Assembly (NCBI GenBank): GCA_016789025.1
Contig: JAEURC010000023.1
Span: 1 to 59,942, forward strand
DNA: 59,942 nucleotides
DNA from: Anaerolineales bacterium
GTDB taxonomy: Bacteria > Chloroflexota > Anaerolineae > Anaerolineales > Villigracilaceae
Direction: 5' to 3'
Shown here: piece after piece, positions 26,086 to 34,741 of the stretch
Numbering within the stretch: position 1 is the first letter of the stretch
Layout: each line of letters begins with the position of its first letter
Made by a program: the position numbers and the translations under genes
Notes under the pieces: generated by a model
What the model was told of the DNA's origin: nothing
Database searches by the model: none
What the model saw: only the letters and a program-made list of their open reading frames with translations

Positions 26086-26862
26086 CTACTGCGCCGTATT
26101 GCCGCCATCCACCAACAGTAAATGACCGGTCATGAACGACGAATCGTCTGACGCTAAAAATAATACGGCTTTGGCGATCTCTTCGGGTTTGCCAAAGCGA
26201 CCCATCGGCAAATACGCGCTGGCTTTCTTGATCTCTTTTTCTAAACTCGCAGAGTCCGGCGATTCAAAATAGCCTGTCTCAAGCCAGCGATCCACGAGCG
26301 TATCGCCGGGGCAGACCGCGTTCACGCGGATGTTATCGCGCGCGTGATCAAGCGCCATTGCTTTGGTCATCATCCCCACCGCGCCCTTGCTGGCGATATA
26401 CGGAAACGCGTTTTTGCCTCCCACCACAGACCAATCGGAGCCGCAGTTGACGATCACGCCTCCGCCCTGCGCCTTCATCACGGGTAAAACTAATTTGCAC
26501 ATGCGCCACACGCCCGTCACGTTGATGGCGAGAGTCTCGTTCCACATTTCATCGGACGTGGTTTCGGCTGTCCCATGTGTGACGATGCCCGCGTTGTTGA
26601 ACAGGATGTCGATGCGACCGAATGAGGCGAGAGTCTGTTCGACGACGCGGGAGCAAGCCCCCCCGTCGGCATGATCGGCGTGGATGAATTCGCATCGGAC
26701 TCCCCTGCGGCTGATCTCATCCGCGACGCGTTTTCCCAACTCCGCGCGGCGTCCAGTGATGACGATATCCGCGCCCTCGTCTGCGAATAGTACTGCGGTC
26801 GCTTTGCCGATACCCGACGTCGCGCCTGTGATGATTGCCACCTTACCTGAAAGTTTACTCAT
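26086..26862 (-). CDS. Short-chain dehydrogenase/reductase (SDR)
   Basis: 258 residues, classical SDR. Cofactor loop TGATSGIG at 12-19, FNNAG near 89, catalytic Ser142, Tyr155 and Lys159 (VNCGSDW, PYIASKGAV), and the C-terminal SSFMTGHLLLVDGG. An AAGGAG site precedes the ATG. It resembles 3-oxoacyl-ACP-reductase or sugar-alcohol dehydrogenase relatives, without indication of the substrate. It stands alone, convergent with the radical SAM gene. Confidence 0.92.
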   Translation of the reverse strand: MSKLSGKVAIITGATSGIGKATAVLFADEGADIVITGRRAELGKRVADEISRRGVRCEFIHADHADGGACSRVVEQTLASFGRIDILFNNAGIVTHGTAETTSDEMWNETLAINVTGVWRMCKLVLPVMKAQGGGVIVNCGSDWSVVGGKNAFPYIASKGAVGMMTKAMALDHARDNIRVNAVCPGDTLVDRWLETGYFESPDSASLEKEIKKASAYLPMGRFGKPEEIAKAVLFLASDDSSFMTGHLLLVDGGNTAQ

Positions 26863-26959
26863 GAGGTTGACTCCTTGTGAACGATTCTACTCTTTATCTT
26901 GAGGATGGAAGAAAGGCTGGAGTTGTGAGAGAATTACCTGAAAATTTTCAGGAGAGTAA

Positions 26960-27757
26960 ATGAAGGCTTTTGGACTTTCGCTGGATGGCGAAATCGAAAA
27001 CACGCGCGAATCAAAGATGCAACATGCGCGGATCGGCGCTCTGATCGGGCTGGTTGCTGGCGCCGCGTTTGCCGTTTCCGCTTCAGGGGTGGATCTGCTC
27101 CTGTATCGCGATCTGTCGCTTGGGTTCGAATTTGATTTCCTTTTCACCCATGGTTTGGTTGTCAGCGCGGCGTTGAGCGTCGTCGGCTTTGTGACGTGTT
27201 GGGCGGTTGAAACCTGGCGCGGATTGGCGTACGGCGCCCTTTCGACAAGCTTGATCGTATTGGTTGGTTCATTGTTGCAATCCAGCGAAGCGACCGCAGG
27301 TATAAGGATCATAGCTCTGATGTTCACCCTCGTGCCCGTGGCGGCGCTTGCCCTGCCCATCGCGTGGATTCTCCGCTGGTTGACCGAAATGCACATGCGC
27401 GCGCGTTTTGGAAAATTTTCGACGTTGAAAATCGCGCTGTTGGCGTTTGTTGCGCTTACCTTGGGCGTGGCGGGCGGATGGTTCATGCGGATGCCTCCGC
27501 GCGCGGTGGAGGCTGTTCGTTTTATGGATGGGATGATCTGGATCGCGTGGAATCAGGAGGATAGCGTCTTGCGCGGCGTGAGCGGATTTAACGATCATCT
27601 CGACACAAAGTACGCGCTGTACGAATCTTCTTCGACCGTTTCCACCGAGGGGTTTGTGGTGACGGCAAAGTATGAGGATGGGTATAGTTTCTCTTGCGAG
27701 GTGATCGTCTTCCCGGGGCGCGACCCGTCGTTGTCGGATTGCGAAGAGGGGAAATAA
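26960..27757 (+). CDS. Membrane protein of unknown function
   Basis: 265 residues: a short N-terminal polar region, then four to five membrane segments between about 25 and 175 (for example IGALIGLVAGAAFAVS and IALLAFVALTLGVAGGWFM), then a soluble C-terminal domain of about 85 residues with two cysteines (FSCEV, SDCEEG) that may form a disulfide outside the cell. An AGGAG site lies 5 bases from the ATG. I do not recognise the family. Confidence 0.8.
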   Translation: MKAFGLSLDGEIENTRESKMQHARIGALIGLVAGAAFAVSASGVDLLLYRDLSLGFEFDFLFTHGLVVSAALSVVGFVTCWAVETWRGLAYGALSTSLIVLVGSLLQSSEATAGIRIIALMFTLVPVAALALPIAWILRWLTEMHMRARFGKFSTLKIALLAFVALTLGVAGGWFMRMPPRAVEAVRFMDGMIWIAWNQEDSVLRGVSGFNDHLDTKYALYESSSTVSTEGFVVTAKYEDGYSFSCEVIVFPGRDPSLSDCEEGK

Positions 27758-27770
27758 TCGTCCTTGAAAA

Positions 27771-28622
27771 TTATTTGCCTGTTTGAATCGCGAATAGGTA
27801 GATCGCCGCGAACGCCAACGCGATGCCGATCATTTGAACGCGCGAGATGCGTTCTTTGAGAATGAGCCACGCGAGAAGAACTGTTGCGCCGGGATACAGC
27901 GAACTAAGCACGGCGGAAATATCGAGCCTGCCCGCTTTGCTGGCGAGGACGAAAAAGAAATTACCGCCGACGTCGAGCGCGGCGTTGATGAATACGACTC
28001 TCCACGCATCGGGCGGAACAGGAAGCGACTCGCGCCGCGCAAGGACGATGACGAGGACGAGAAGAGTCCCGGCGAGGCGTGAGATGATGAGGGGCCACAA
28101 AAGCGCATCGGTATCGCTGGCGGCGTTATGAATGAAGATGAAGTAGGAACCAAACCCCACTCCCGCGAGAATCGGGAATTTTAAATCCGAAATCTTGCTT
28201 ACGTGGAATCCGCCGTCGCCTTGCGAGATCAGCCAAACCGCCACAAGCGCGAGCGCGAATCCAACGAATTGAATCGGGCTTGGAAGTCCCTGCGTGATTG
28301 CGCCAAAGATGACGGGAAGCAGAGCCGAGAACAACGCCGAGACCGGCGCGGCGACGCTCATCTGCCCGACGCTCAGGCTGTAATACAAGATGAGCAAACC
28401 GCACGAGCCAAGCGCGCCAGCGATGAATGAATTGAGCGCGACGCGCCCCGAGGGAAACGATTCAGGATAAAAGAACAACGCGGCGATGACGATCAGCAAG
28501 CCGAAAAAGTCCGCATATAACACCGCGCGATACGCGCCGACCTTGCGGCTGGCTAGCCCGCCCGCGAAATCTCCCGCGCCCCATGAAAGCGATGATGCAA
28601 TGCCGTATAGGATGGAAAGCAA
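27771..28622 (-). CDS. EamA-family (DMT) transporter
   Basis: 283 residues with ten membrane segments arranged as two homologous EamA halves (about 1-135 and 150-282). The half ends are marked by VSALFSALLPVIFGAI and by SSLYPGATVLLAWLILKERI. Members export metabolites such as amino acids; the substrate cannot be told. It converges with the preceding membrane-protein gene, with a 13-base gap. Confidence 0.9.
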   Translation of the reverse strand: MLSILYGIASSLSWGAGDFAGGLASRKVGAYRAVLYADFFGLLIVIAALFFYPESFPSGRVALNSFIAGALGSCGLLILYYSLSVGQMSVAAPVSALFSALLPVIFGAITQGLPSPIQFVGFALALVAVWLISQGDGGFHVSKISDLKFPILAGVGFGSYFIFIHNAASDTDALLWPLIISRLAGTLLVLVIVLARRESLPVPPDAWRVVFINAALDVGGNFFFVLASKAGRLDISAVLSSLYPGATVLLAWLILKERISRVQMIGIALAFAAIYLFAIQTGK

Positions 28623-28639
28623 GATTGATCTCCCGATTC

Positions 28640-28720
28640 TTTGCCACAGATTTCACGGATTCGCACGGATTTCTTTTTTGAATTTCTGTGAAAATCCTCG
28701 TAGTCCGTGGCTGATGTTAT
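28640..28720. repeat. CCACAGATT...TCCGTGGC imperfect palindrome
   Basis: GCCACAGATTTCACGGATT on the left and AATCCTCGTAGTCCGTGGC on the right form an imperfect hairpin between the EamA gene and the end of the GT87-like gene. No gene is seen in 28623-28784. Confidence 0.55.
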
Positions 28721-28784
28721 AAATTCTTCCTGCCGCCTTCATCTGATCCAACGCGCGCGCCGACCTTTTCTGAGTATAAACTCG

Positions 28785-29786
28785 TCATTTCTCGCGCGGA
28801 AGCGACGCGTGTTTGAAGCAGTTCTCAAAGAGCGGTTTGAGCGCGGACAGCAGAGTCGTTCCATACACTGCCAGAGGCAGAAGAGTCAAAAGTTGAAGAG
28901 CATCCTATCCATAGATGGTGAGGAGATATCCGAGATTGCCGAGCAAGCCCAGCCAGCCGATCGGTATGGCGAGCAGGAATAATAAATCAGACTGTTGAAA
29001 ATAGGGTAAAACCAGCGCGGAGGTTGCCGCCAATGCAACGAAGCGGCGCTGGGGAGGTAGGGGAATCAGGAGCGGCGGAATACAAAGTAAAAGCGACCAG
29101 GGCCCAAACCAGCGCCATAACGATATGCTCCCGAATGCATTCGGCGGATCATTGATAATATTTTCCATGAGTTGTAATGGCCAGCCGGGATATAAAAACA
29201 GCGATGCAAGCGCGACCAGAGCCGGTACGATCAGCGCGCGGGCTTTGTCTTTCCAGGATATATCTGCCATATACAGGAGGATCAGGCTGCCTGTAATACC
29301 GATTTGAAATTTACCGCTTGCTATGGCTATGCCTAAGCCTGCCAGGTGCCATTGTCGGTTGCACAGGCTCCACCAGCAGAGCGCCAACGCGCCTGCGATC
29401 ACCCCGGAAATTCCCCCATACATGAGCGTGTAGAACATCTGATAGGAGAGCAATGCCATAATCCCTTTGCCTCCGAATATGCGGGCCGCCAAGAATACCC
29501 CAAATATGTTCATACCGCTCCACAGCAGGTAGCTTACATTGAGAGGAAACCTGGCAAGCAGGGCAAAAAACGGCAAATACCAGTTGGCGTAATAGTAGCC
29601 TTGAAATTCCCCATGGGCTGTATTGAGATAAATCTTGAAATCGTAAAAGGAATAGGAAATTTGGGGAGAAAACCATAGGAAAAGCCCTCCCGCGCTGAAT
29701 GCCAGGGCGATCCCAAACAATTCGCCGAGAGTAAGACGCTGACGTATATTCCATGTTGCTTGTTGACCGTTAAAGGGAAGTGTCAT
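28785..29786 (-). pseudogene. GT87-like membrane glycosyltransferase, interrupted by an in-frame TAG
   Basis: From ATG 29786 the frame encodes 293 residues with about eight to nine membrane segments and then meets TAG (28905-28907). In the same frame 39 more codons follow (DALQLLTLLPLAVYGTTLL and onward), a convincing last membrane helix, before TGA at 28785. The product resembles DUF2029/GT87 mannosyltransferases that use polyprenyl-phosphate sugars, and it is paralogous to the gene at 31763. Its ATG overlaps the CitE-like stop by 4 bases. A Trp codon at the TAG is plausible (IYG-W-DAL). The truncated 293-residue product could still be made. Confidence 0.7.
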
Positions 29787-30658
29787 CGCGCCTTGCCCGC
29801 CGCCTTCGCCCGCTCCAACACTTTTTGCGCGTTCTTGAGAAGGGGCATATCAATCATCTTGCCATCCAGCGCGTATGCGCCCTTGCCCTCTTTTTGACTC
29901 GACTCGAACGACTCGACGATTCGTTTTGCATACTCGATTGCGGAATCGGATGGAGTGAACGCCTCTTGCGCCGCCTCGACCTGATTCGGGTGGATGATCT
30001 GTTTGCCGCTGAAGCCGAACCGCGCTCCCTCTTCCGCCTCGGCACGCAGACCTGCGGGGTCTTTGAAGTCAATGAAAACGATGTCAATCGCTTGCAGATC
30101 GTTCGCCGCGCAAGCCGTGACAACCGCCTGCCGCGCGTAGAGCAACTCGGTCGCTTCTTTCGTGCGGATAGCGCCAACCGACGCGGCGTAATCCTCCCCG
30201 CCGAAGATGATGGCTTCGAGACGCTTGTCCGCTTCGGCGATCTCTTTCAGGTTCATGATTCCCTTGGCGGTTTCCACTCCCACCAGTAAGCGGACGCTTC
30301 CAATGTTCAATTTGCTCGACAGTTCGTACGTTTCGATGTGTTCGCTGACCCATTTGACTTGTTCGGCAGTTTCAACTTTAGGCACAACGATCGTGTCGGG
30401 ATTTGTCGCCAATGCCGCGGCTAGATCGTATTTTTCCAAACCTGAACCGATCTGGTTGATGCGAATACACCGCTCGGATTTGCCGAAGTCAAGCTCTTTC
30501 ATAGCCCCCGCAATGACCTCCCGCGCTTCGGTTTTCTTGTTCGCCGCCACGCCGTCTTCCATGTCCATGCAAATGGAATCGACTCCAAGCGTGGTGGATT
30601 TTTCAATTTTGCGGCGATCGTCGCCGGGCATGTAAAGTAACGCGCGTCGTGAGTGCAT
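29783..30658 (-). CDS. HpcH/HpaI aldolase / CitE-like lyase
   Basis: 291 residues from ATG 30658, chosen because GAGGAG sits 5 bases upstream. The opening HSRRALLYMPGDDRRKIEK, the metal-binding MDMEDGVAANKK, the RIN motif and IFGGEDYAASVGAIRT are hallmarks of the CitE/malyl-CoA/citramalyl-CoA lyase group, TIM barrels that split or form beta-hydroxy-dicarboxyl-CoA thioesters with Mg2+. With the MaoC hydratase just upstream it could handle citramalyl-CoA or a methylglutaryl-type CoA. The reaction is inferred from family and neighbours only. Confidence 0.9.
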   Translation of the reverse strand: MHSRRALLYMPGDDRRKIEKSTTLGVDSICMDMEDGVAANKKTEAREVIAGAMKELDFGKSERCIRINQIGSGLEKYDLAAALATNPDTIVVPKVETAEQVKWVSEHIETYELSSKLNIGSVRLLVGVETAKGIMNLKEIAEADKRLEAIIFGGEDYAASVGAIRTKEATELLYARQAVVTACAANDLQAIDIVFIDFKDPAGLRAEAEEGARFGFSGKQIIHPNQVEAAQEAFTPSDSAIEYAKRIVESFESSQKEGKGAYALDGKMIDMPLLKNAQKVLERAKAAGKAR

Positions 30659-30669
30659 AAATCTCCTCG

Positions 30670-30764
30670 TATACAAGTAGACACGGAAACACGTAAACAG
30701 GTGGTATCAAGTAACTTGTAACTCGTAACGTGTCTACCTGTCTACTTGTGTACCTGTTTACTTC
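30670..30764. repeat. Inverted octamer and heptamer tandem repeats
   Basis: TAACTTG, TAACTCG, TAACGTG (30712-30732) are followed by 8-base units TCTACCTG, TCTACTTG, TGTACCTG, TTTACTTC (30733-30764). The left arm, 30670-30702, is an imperfect reverse complement of the octamers. The MaoC stop codon lies in the right end. Confidence 0.7.
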
Positions 30765-31201
30765 TTCAAAAACATCGCCGTCCGTTCGAACTCGACCACA
30801 ATTGTACTGTCTGGCTTCCTGCCCCAGCATTTGATTCGCACAATGCCAACCTCAGGTCTCGACTTGGACTCGCGCATTTCGATGATCTCGCTTTCGGCGT
30901 AGATCGTGTCTCCGTGAAAAACGGGGTTGGGATGCGCGACCTTGTCATATCCCAAATTCGCCACGATGGTGCCTTCGGTTAGGTCTGCGACGGTGAGACC
31001 AACAACGAGACCAAATGTGAACACTCCATTCACCAACCGCTGACCAAACTCCGTTTTCGAGGCGAAATCTTCGTTGAGGTGCAGGGGCTGTGTGTTCATG
31101 GTCAACGCGGTGAAGAGGACGTTGTCCATTTCGGTAATGGTGCGCCCACCGTGTTTGAATTTCATTCCAACTTCGAGTTCATCAAAAAATTTGCCAGCCA
31201 T
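30758..31201 (-). CDS. MaoC-family dehydratase
   Basis: A 147-residue hot-dog-fold hydratase. KFFDELEVGMKFKHGGRTITE, then NTQPLHLNEDFA with the catalytic His, and VFTFGLVVGLTVADL match MaoC/R-specific hydratase enzymes; HPNPVFHGDTIYAESEI is the second conserved block. It would add water across an unsaturated acyl-CoA. It sits between the biotin carrier and CitE-like lyase genes, so it probably acts on the product of the carboxylase. Start at 31201 (MAGKFFDE). Confidence 0.9.
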   Translation of the reverse strand: MAGKFFDELEVGMKFKHGGRTITEMDNVLFTALTMNTQPLHLNEDFASKTEFGQRLVNGVFTFGLVVGLTVADLTEGTIVANLGYDKVAHPNPVFHGDTIYAESEIIEMRESKSRPEVGIVRIKCWGRKPDSTIVVEFERTAMFLKK

Positions 31202-31215
31202 AAGACTCCTTTGTC

Positions 31216-31250
31216 GAAGGTTGAAGGTCGCAGGTTAAAGGTCAGACCTT
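31216..31250. repeat. Heptamer tandem repeat
   Basis: GAAGGTT, GAAGGTC, GCAGGTT, AAAGGTC, AGACCTT: five 7-base units between the MaoC start and the end of the biotin carrier gene, whose stop codon it covers. Confidence 0.8.
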
Positions 31251-31766
31251 CGACGTTTGACTTTCGATATTGATCAACTCTTGCTCGCGTTCCACCGTTT
31301 GACCAACCTTCACCGCCAACGATTTCACCACGCCATCCATCGGCGCTTGGATTCTAATCTCCATTTTCATCGCTTCGAGAACCAGAAGCGTTTGTCCCTT
31401 CGTGACTGAATCGCCTTCACTGACATTCACCGCGCGGATTTGCCCCGGCATCGGCGCGGTCAATTCGCCCGCGCTTTGTTGACCTCCGCCGCCTCGTTTG
31501 CGCGCGCCGGATTGCTTGGTCAGCATGAAAGTCCGCCCGTTGACCGTCACCCAACGTTTGGCGTTATCAGAGGAAACATAAGCGGTCACGCGTTCTCCGT
31601 CAATCAGCAAATCCAGTTTCCCATTTTCGGCGCGGAGGATTTCAACGTCAACCGGCTTGCCCTGAGCTTGCCGAAGGGTATCCTCTATCGTGACGCGATG
31701 TGATTTGCCCGAAGGGACGATGTCTATGCCATACGTTTTAGAATTATGCTCGAAGTTTGTTTTCAT
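31242..31766 (-). CDS. Biotin carboxyl carrier protein of an acyl-CoA carboxylase
   Basis: 174 residues from ATG 31766. The C-terminal biotinyl domain (about 100-170) has the biotinylation motif LEAMKME, preceded by APMPGQIRAVNVSEGD. The N-terminal part (about 1-75) is a small beta-rich region typical of split carboxylases, and a GR-rich linker joins the two. The frame continues upstream without meaning through the GT87-like gene; the true start overlaps that gene's TGA by 4 bases. A CTGAGCTTGCCGAAGG repeat adds LRQAQGK near residue 32. Confidence 0.93.
   Translation of the reverse strand: MKTNFEHNSKTYGIDIVPSGKSHRVTIEDTLRQAQGKPVDVEILRAENGKLDLLIDGERVTAYVSSDNAKRWVTVNGRTFMLTKQSGARKRGGGGQQSAGELTAPMPGQIRAVNVSEGDSVTKGQTLLVLEAMKMEIRIQAPMDGVVKSLAVKVGQTVEREQELINIESQTSKV
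31660..31679. repeat. CCCTGAGCTTGCCGAAGGGT repeat in frame in the biotin carrier gene
   Basis: A 20-base element encoding LRQAQGK in the N-terminal beta domain. It is the same family as 25006 and 9930. Confidence 0.7.
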
Positions 31767-32632
31767 CCGTATCCTAGAATCCGAATCACTGCCACCAGCC
31801 ACATGCCGATCACGGCGAGGACGAGTTCGAGGTCGCGCTGCATCAAGCCTGCCAGCACGCTGACCCACGAATGATACGCGAGATATGGCGAGAGGAACGG
31901 CGACGCCGCCATCGCTTGATCTTTGCGGCGGTGGAGGATGGAGAGAATCGTCAACGCAAAGCCGATGGGGAATGCCCAGGGCCACAGGCTGGCGTTCCAT
32001 GTGGATTGCAAGAGGTCGTTCGACCTGCCGATGGAAGCGGTACCAAAAACGACGAGCGAGAGAGTCGTCGCGATTGTGACAGGCAGAAAGTCGCGCAGAA
32101 GCGATCTCCATCCGCCTTCGCGCCACGACTCGAACATCCAAAAGGGAATCATTGCGATTCCCATCTGCGGTTTGAGGAGGACGAAAAATAATCCGATCTG
32201 CGGCGGGAGGACAAAGCCGACGAACGCGAGCGCGTCCACGTTCAACATGCGCATCCCGTAGATGACGGGCGACGAGAGCAGGAACGCGATCAACGCGACG
32301 CGGCTGGCTTTCAATCGGATGGCGACCCACGCATACAGCGCGAGCGTGAGGATGAAAAACAGATTGCCGCTGACCCGTTCGGAAAATATCGCCAATGGCA
32401 GCATGGGGATCAGCACCTAGGGCAGGTTGCGAAACGTGGGCGCGGCAAGATATGGATTCGCGCCATCCAATACGGCGCGCGCGGCGGGGTAGTATGTTTC
32501 TTTCCAATCAATACCCACTAGCGACCACAAACTGTCGGCGCAGAAATAGAGGAGGATAAAGAGCGCCGCGCTTACGAAGATGACTCGAAGGTTGATATTT
32601 TTTTTCGTCACGATATTAATTTCTGAATCCAT
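31763..32632 (-). pseudogene. GT87-like membrane glycosyltransferase, interrupted by an in-frame TAG
   Basis: ATG 32632 (MDSEINIV) opens 17 bases inside the end of the biotin carboxylase gene. The frame reads TYYPAARAVLDGANPYLA and FRNLP, meets TAG (32417-32419) at codon 72, then continues VLIPMLPLAIFSERVSG for another 217 codons to TGA at 31763, which overlaps the biotin carrier start. The whole, 289 codons, has about eight membrane segments and the NPY motif of GT87/DUF2029 proteins. A Trp at the stop (NLP-W-VLI) fits relatives, so a single TGG to TAG change is the simplest reading. Confidence 0.72.
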
Positions 32633-34115
32633 TTGGATTTTTCCATGGGCTATACGGATCGGGTTCATTTACGATTTCAGATTTACGATTTTCGATTGAC
32701 GATTGACGATTTACGATTGCTTGGTCAGCAAGTGAAGCGGCGATGAGCGATTCAAACGACGGGTTGGGCTGACTCCACCTAGGCTGGCTTTCCACCCACT
32801 TCGTGGAAACCTCGCCAGCGGAAAAATCGGGGTGCGCGAGAACGTCTTGCAGGAAATCAATATTGGTTGTCACGCCATGGACGACGAAATCGCGCAACGC
32901 GGATTGCATCTTTTGAATCGCGGTTTCTCTCGATTCGCCGAACGCAATTAATTTTGCCAGCAACGGATCGTAAAAATGCGTCACCTCATCATCCGCGCGG
33001 AAACCCGAATCGACTCGGATGCCGGGTCCGCGCGACTCGATGTATTGCAGGAGTTTGCCTGTGCTGGGTAAAAATCCGTTGGCGGGGTCTTCGGCGTAGA
33101 CACGGCATTCGATGGCGTGTCCGCGTTGAGTCAATTGTTCTTGCGAATATGGAAAACGCTCGCCCGCCGCGACGCGAATTTGCCATTGAACCAAATCGAG
33201 TCCTGTGGTTAATTCTGTCACGGGGTGTTCGACTTGCAACCTTGTATTCATTTCAAGAAAGAAGAAAGAGGAAAGAGCGGGATCAAAGATGAATTCGACT
33301 GTTCCCGCGTTGTAATAATTTACGGCGCGCGCCGCGTTGACGGCGGCTTCGCCCATCTTTGCGCGAAGTTCTGGAGTAAGCAGCGGAGAGGGAGTCTCTT
33401 CGATGATTTTTTGATAACGCCTCTGCGTCGAACATTCGCGCTCGAACAAGTGGACGATGTGTCCGTGCTGGTCGCCGAAAACTTGAAATTCGATGTGATG
33501 CGCGTTCGGGATATATTTTTCGACGAGCAGGCGGTCGTCGCCGAACGCGTTCAGCGCCTCGCGCCGCGCGGACTCAATCGCCTCATGCAACTCGTCCGCT
33601 TGATTCACCACCCTCATGCCTTTGCCCCCGCCTCCCGCCGCCGCTTTGACAAGCACGGGATAGCCGATCTCTTTTGCGGCTTTCTTAAAATCGGATTCCG
33701 ATTCGAGTCCTTCCGCGCCGGGGACGGTTGGCACGCCCGCTCGTTTCATCGCAATCTTCGACTCGGCTTTGTCGCCCATCGCGCGGATCGAGTCGGCTGA
33801 GGGTCCGATAAAAGTCAAATTGGCTGAAGCAACTGCAAGGGCGAATGAGGCGTTCTCCGAGAGGAAGCCATAGCCGGGGTGGATGGCATCCGCTTGGGAG
33901 GCGAGCGCGGCTTGAATAACGACATCCGCATTTAAATAGGAATTCTTCGCCGCAGGCGCGCCGATGTGAATCGCTTCGTCGGCGAGTTGCGTGTGTTGTG
34001 AATTTTTGTCCGCGTCGGAATAGACGGCGACCGTTTGGATGCCGAGCTCTTTGCAAGCGCGCATCACGCGAATGGCGATCTCGCCGCGATTGGTAATGAG
34101 AATTTTTTTGAACAT
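32616..34115 (-). CDS. Biotin carboxylase subunit of an acyl-CoA carboxylase
   Basis: 499 residues from ATG 34115, which shares one base with the DUF1579 stop (TAATG). The ATP-grasp biotin carboxylase is complete: FKKILITNRGEIAIRV, GYGFLSENA, KAAAGGGGKGMRVV, ECSTQRRYQK, and FLEMNTRLQVEHPVTE. It carboxylates biotin on the separate carrier protein with ATP and bicarbonate. Heptamer repeats lie at two places: 21 bases encoding SSFFF just before FLEMN, and 49 bases near the C-terminus encoding a tail like IVNRQSSIENRKSEIVN. The C-terminus is otherwise of normal length for split MccA/PccA-type subunits. Confidence 0.95.
   Translation of the reverse strand: MFKKILITNRGEIAIRVMRACKELGIQTVAVYSDADKNSQHTQLADEAIHIGAPAAKNSYLNADVVIQAALASQADAIHPGYGFLSENASFALAVASANLTFIGPSADSIRAMGDKAESKIAMKRAGVPTVPGAEGLESESDFKKAAKEIGYPVLVKAAAGGGGKGMRVVNQADELHEAIESARREALNAFGDDRLLVEKYIPNAHHIEFQVFGDQHGHIVHLFERECSTQRRYQKIIEETPSPLLTPELRAKMGEAAVNAARAVNYYNAGTVEFIFDPALSSFFFLEMNTRLQVEHPVTELTTGLDLVQWQIRVAAGERFPYSQEQLTQRGHAIECRVYAEDPANGFLPSTGKLLQYIESRGPGIRVDSGFRADDEVTHFYDPLLAKLIAFGESRETAIQKMQSALRDFVVHGVTTNIDFLQDVLAHPDFSAGEVSTKWVESQPRWSQPNPSFESLIAASLADQAIVNRQSSIENRKSEIVNEPDPYSPWKNPNGFRN
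32667..32715. repeat. Heptamer tandem repeat, seven units, in the biotin carboxylase gene
   Basis: ATTTACG, ATTTCAG, ATTTACG, ATTTTCG, ATTGACG, ATTGACG, ATTTACG. The reading strand gives residues about 468-483. The reverse complement has the same ATCGTAA/ATCGAAA words as 25095-25129. Confidence 0.92.
33257..33277. repeat. Three-unit heptamer repeat (21 bases) in the biotin carboxylase gene
   Basis: GAAAGAA, GAAAGAG, GAAAGAG: exactly 21 bases, so the frame is kept. It encodes the Ser/Phe stretch LSSFFF next to the conserved FLEMN active-site motif. Confidence 0.75.
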
Positions 34116-34600
34116 TATTTGATGCGAGTCAACGCGGCTTCGGTGGCTTTGGCTTCGCCGTATTCGGGATGGATGTTGTAGGCGGTGATGAGGAGGCGGT
34201 CTTTGTCGAGCAGTTGCAATTCGGTGCGCCAGCCCCAATCGGGTCCGCCGTCAGGATCGGGATAACTGCCGAGGACGGAAAATCCGTTATCGGTGGCATT
34301 GCCTGTGCAGAACATGATAGCGGTGTTGTTGTGGAACGAGTCGAGCCATGAACATTCGTAACGGTCGAGCGTGGTGTTGTAGCCGAAGGTGAACATGCCA
34401 TGCTGCGGCTCGCCTTGAATCGTTCCCTGATACAGATACAACGCGAATCGTCCATCGAGGATGATTTGGATGCTTCCCGCAACGGGAGATTCGTCGGCGA
34501 GTTTATCTGGCTCGAACCAGAGTTTGGATGTGCCTGTCCAACTGCCAGCGAGTTGGGAGAGGAGGTGGTGTGGGCTACCTGATTGTTTTTCGAATGACAT
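34115..34600 (-). CDS. DUF1579 family protein
   Basis: A 161-residue soluble protein, probably a lipocalin-like beta barrel. LLSQLAGSWTGTSKLWF, ILDGRFALYLYQG, MFTFGYNTTLDRYECSWLDSF and SYPDPDGGPDWGWRTEL follow the DUF1579 pattern (G-W-G start, G-x-F and Y-D-W-x-D-motifs). Function is unknown. It lies in the carboxylase operon between the carboxyltransferase and biotin carboxylase genes and is translationally coupled to the latter. Confidence 0.8.
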   Translation of the reverse strand: MSFEKQSGSPHHLLSQLAGSWTGTSKLWFEPDKLADESPVAGSIQIILDGRFALYLYQGTIQGEPQHGMFTFGYNTTLDRYECSWLDSFHNNTAIMFCTGNATDNGFSVLGSYPDPDGGPDWGWRTELQLLDKDRLLITAYNIHPEYGEAKATEAALTRIK

Positions 34601-34613
34601 TGGTGAATCTCCG

Positions 34614-34641
34614 TAATTTGTAATTGGTAATTCGTAATTAT
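34614..34641. repeat. Heptamer tandem repeat
   Basis: TAATTTG, TAATTGG, TAATTCG, TAATTAT, just upstream of the DUF1579 start and abutting the next repeat. Confidence 0.85.
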
Positions 34642-34735
34642 GTCACCCTCCCGACAGGCATCGGGACGATGTGAGCGTTAGCGAAGGGTCTTTCTTGTCG
34701 TGGAGAGATGCTTCGCTACGCTCAGCATGACATGC
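34641..34735. repeat. TGTCACCCTCC ... CTCAGCATGACAT repeat
   Basis: Inverted ends ATGTCACCCT and CTCAGCATGACAT with an inner CCCGACAGGCATCGGGA palindrome and GTGAGCGTTAGCGAAGGGTC. The closest relative is 59483-59597. It occupies the gap after the carboxyltransferase gene. Confidence 0.75.
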
Positions 34736-34741
34736 CTTAAG

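Noticed and set aside
28905..32419. Reassigned TAG codon (for example pyrrolysine) as a general feature
   Set aside because: TAG ends at least six otherwise normal genes in the window, with nothing sensible after it, and no PylS or PylB-like gene is seen. The two interrupted genes are better treated as local.
31242..32507. A 421-codon open frame suggesting a long N-terminal extension of the biotin carrier protein
   Set aside because: The first 247 codons are Arg/His-rich, lie antiphase to the GT87-like membrane gene, and have no family resemblance. The carrier has its own start at 31766 with an ATGA overlap.
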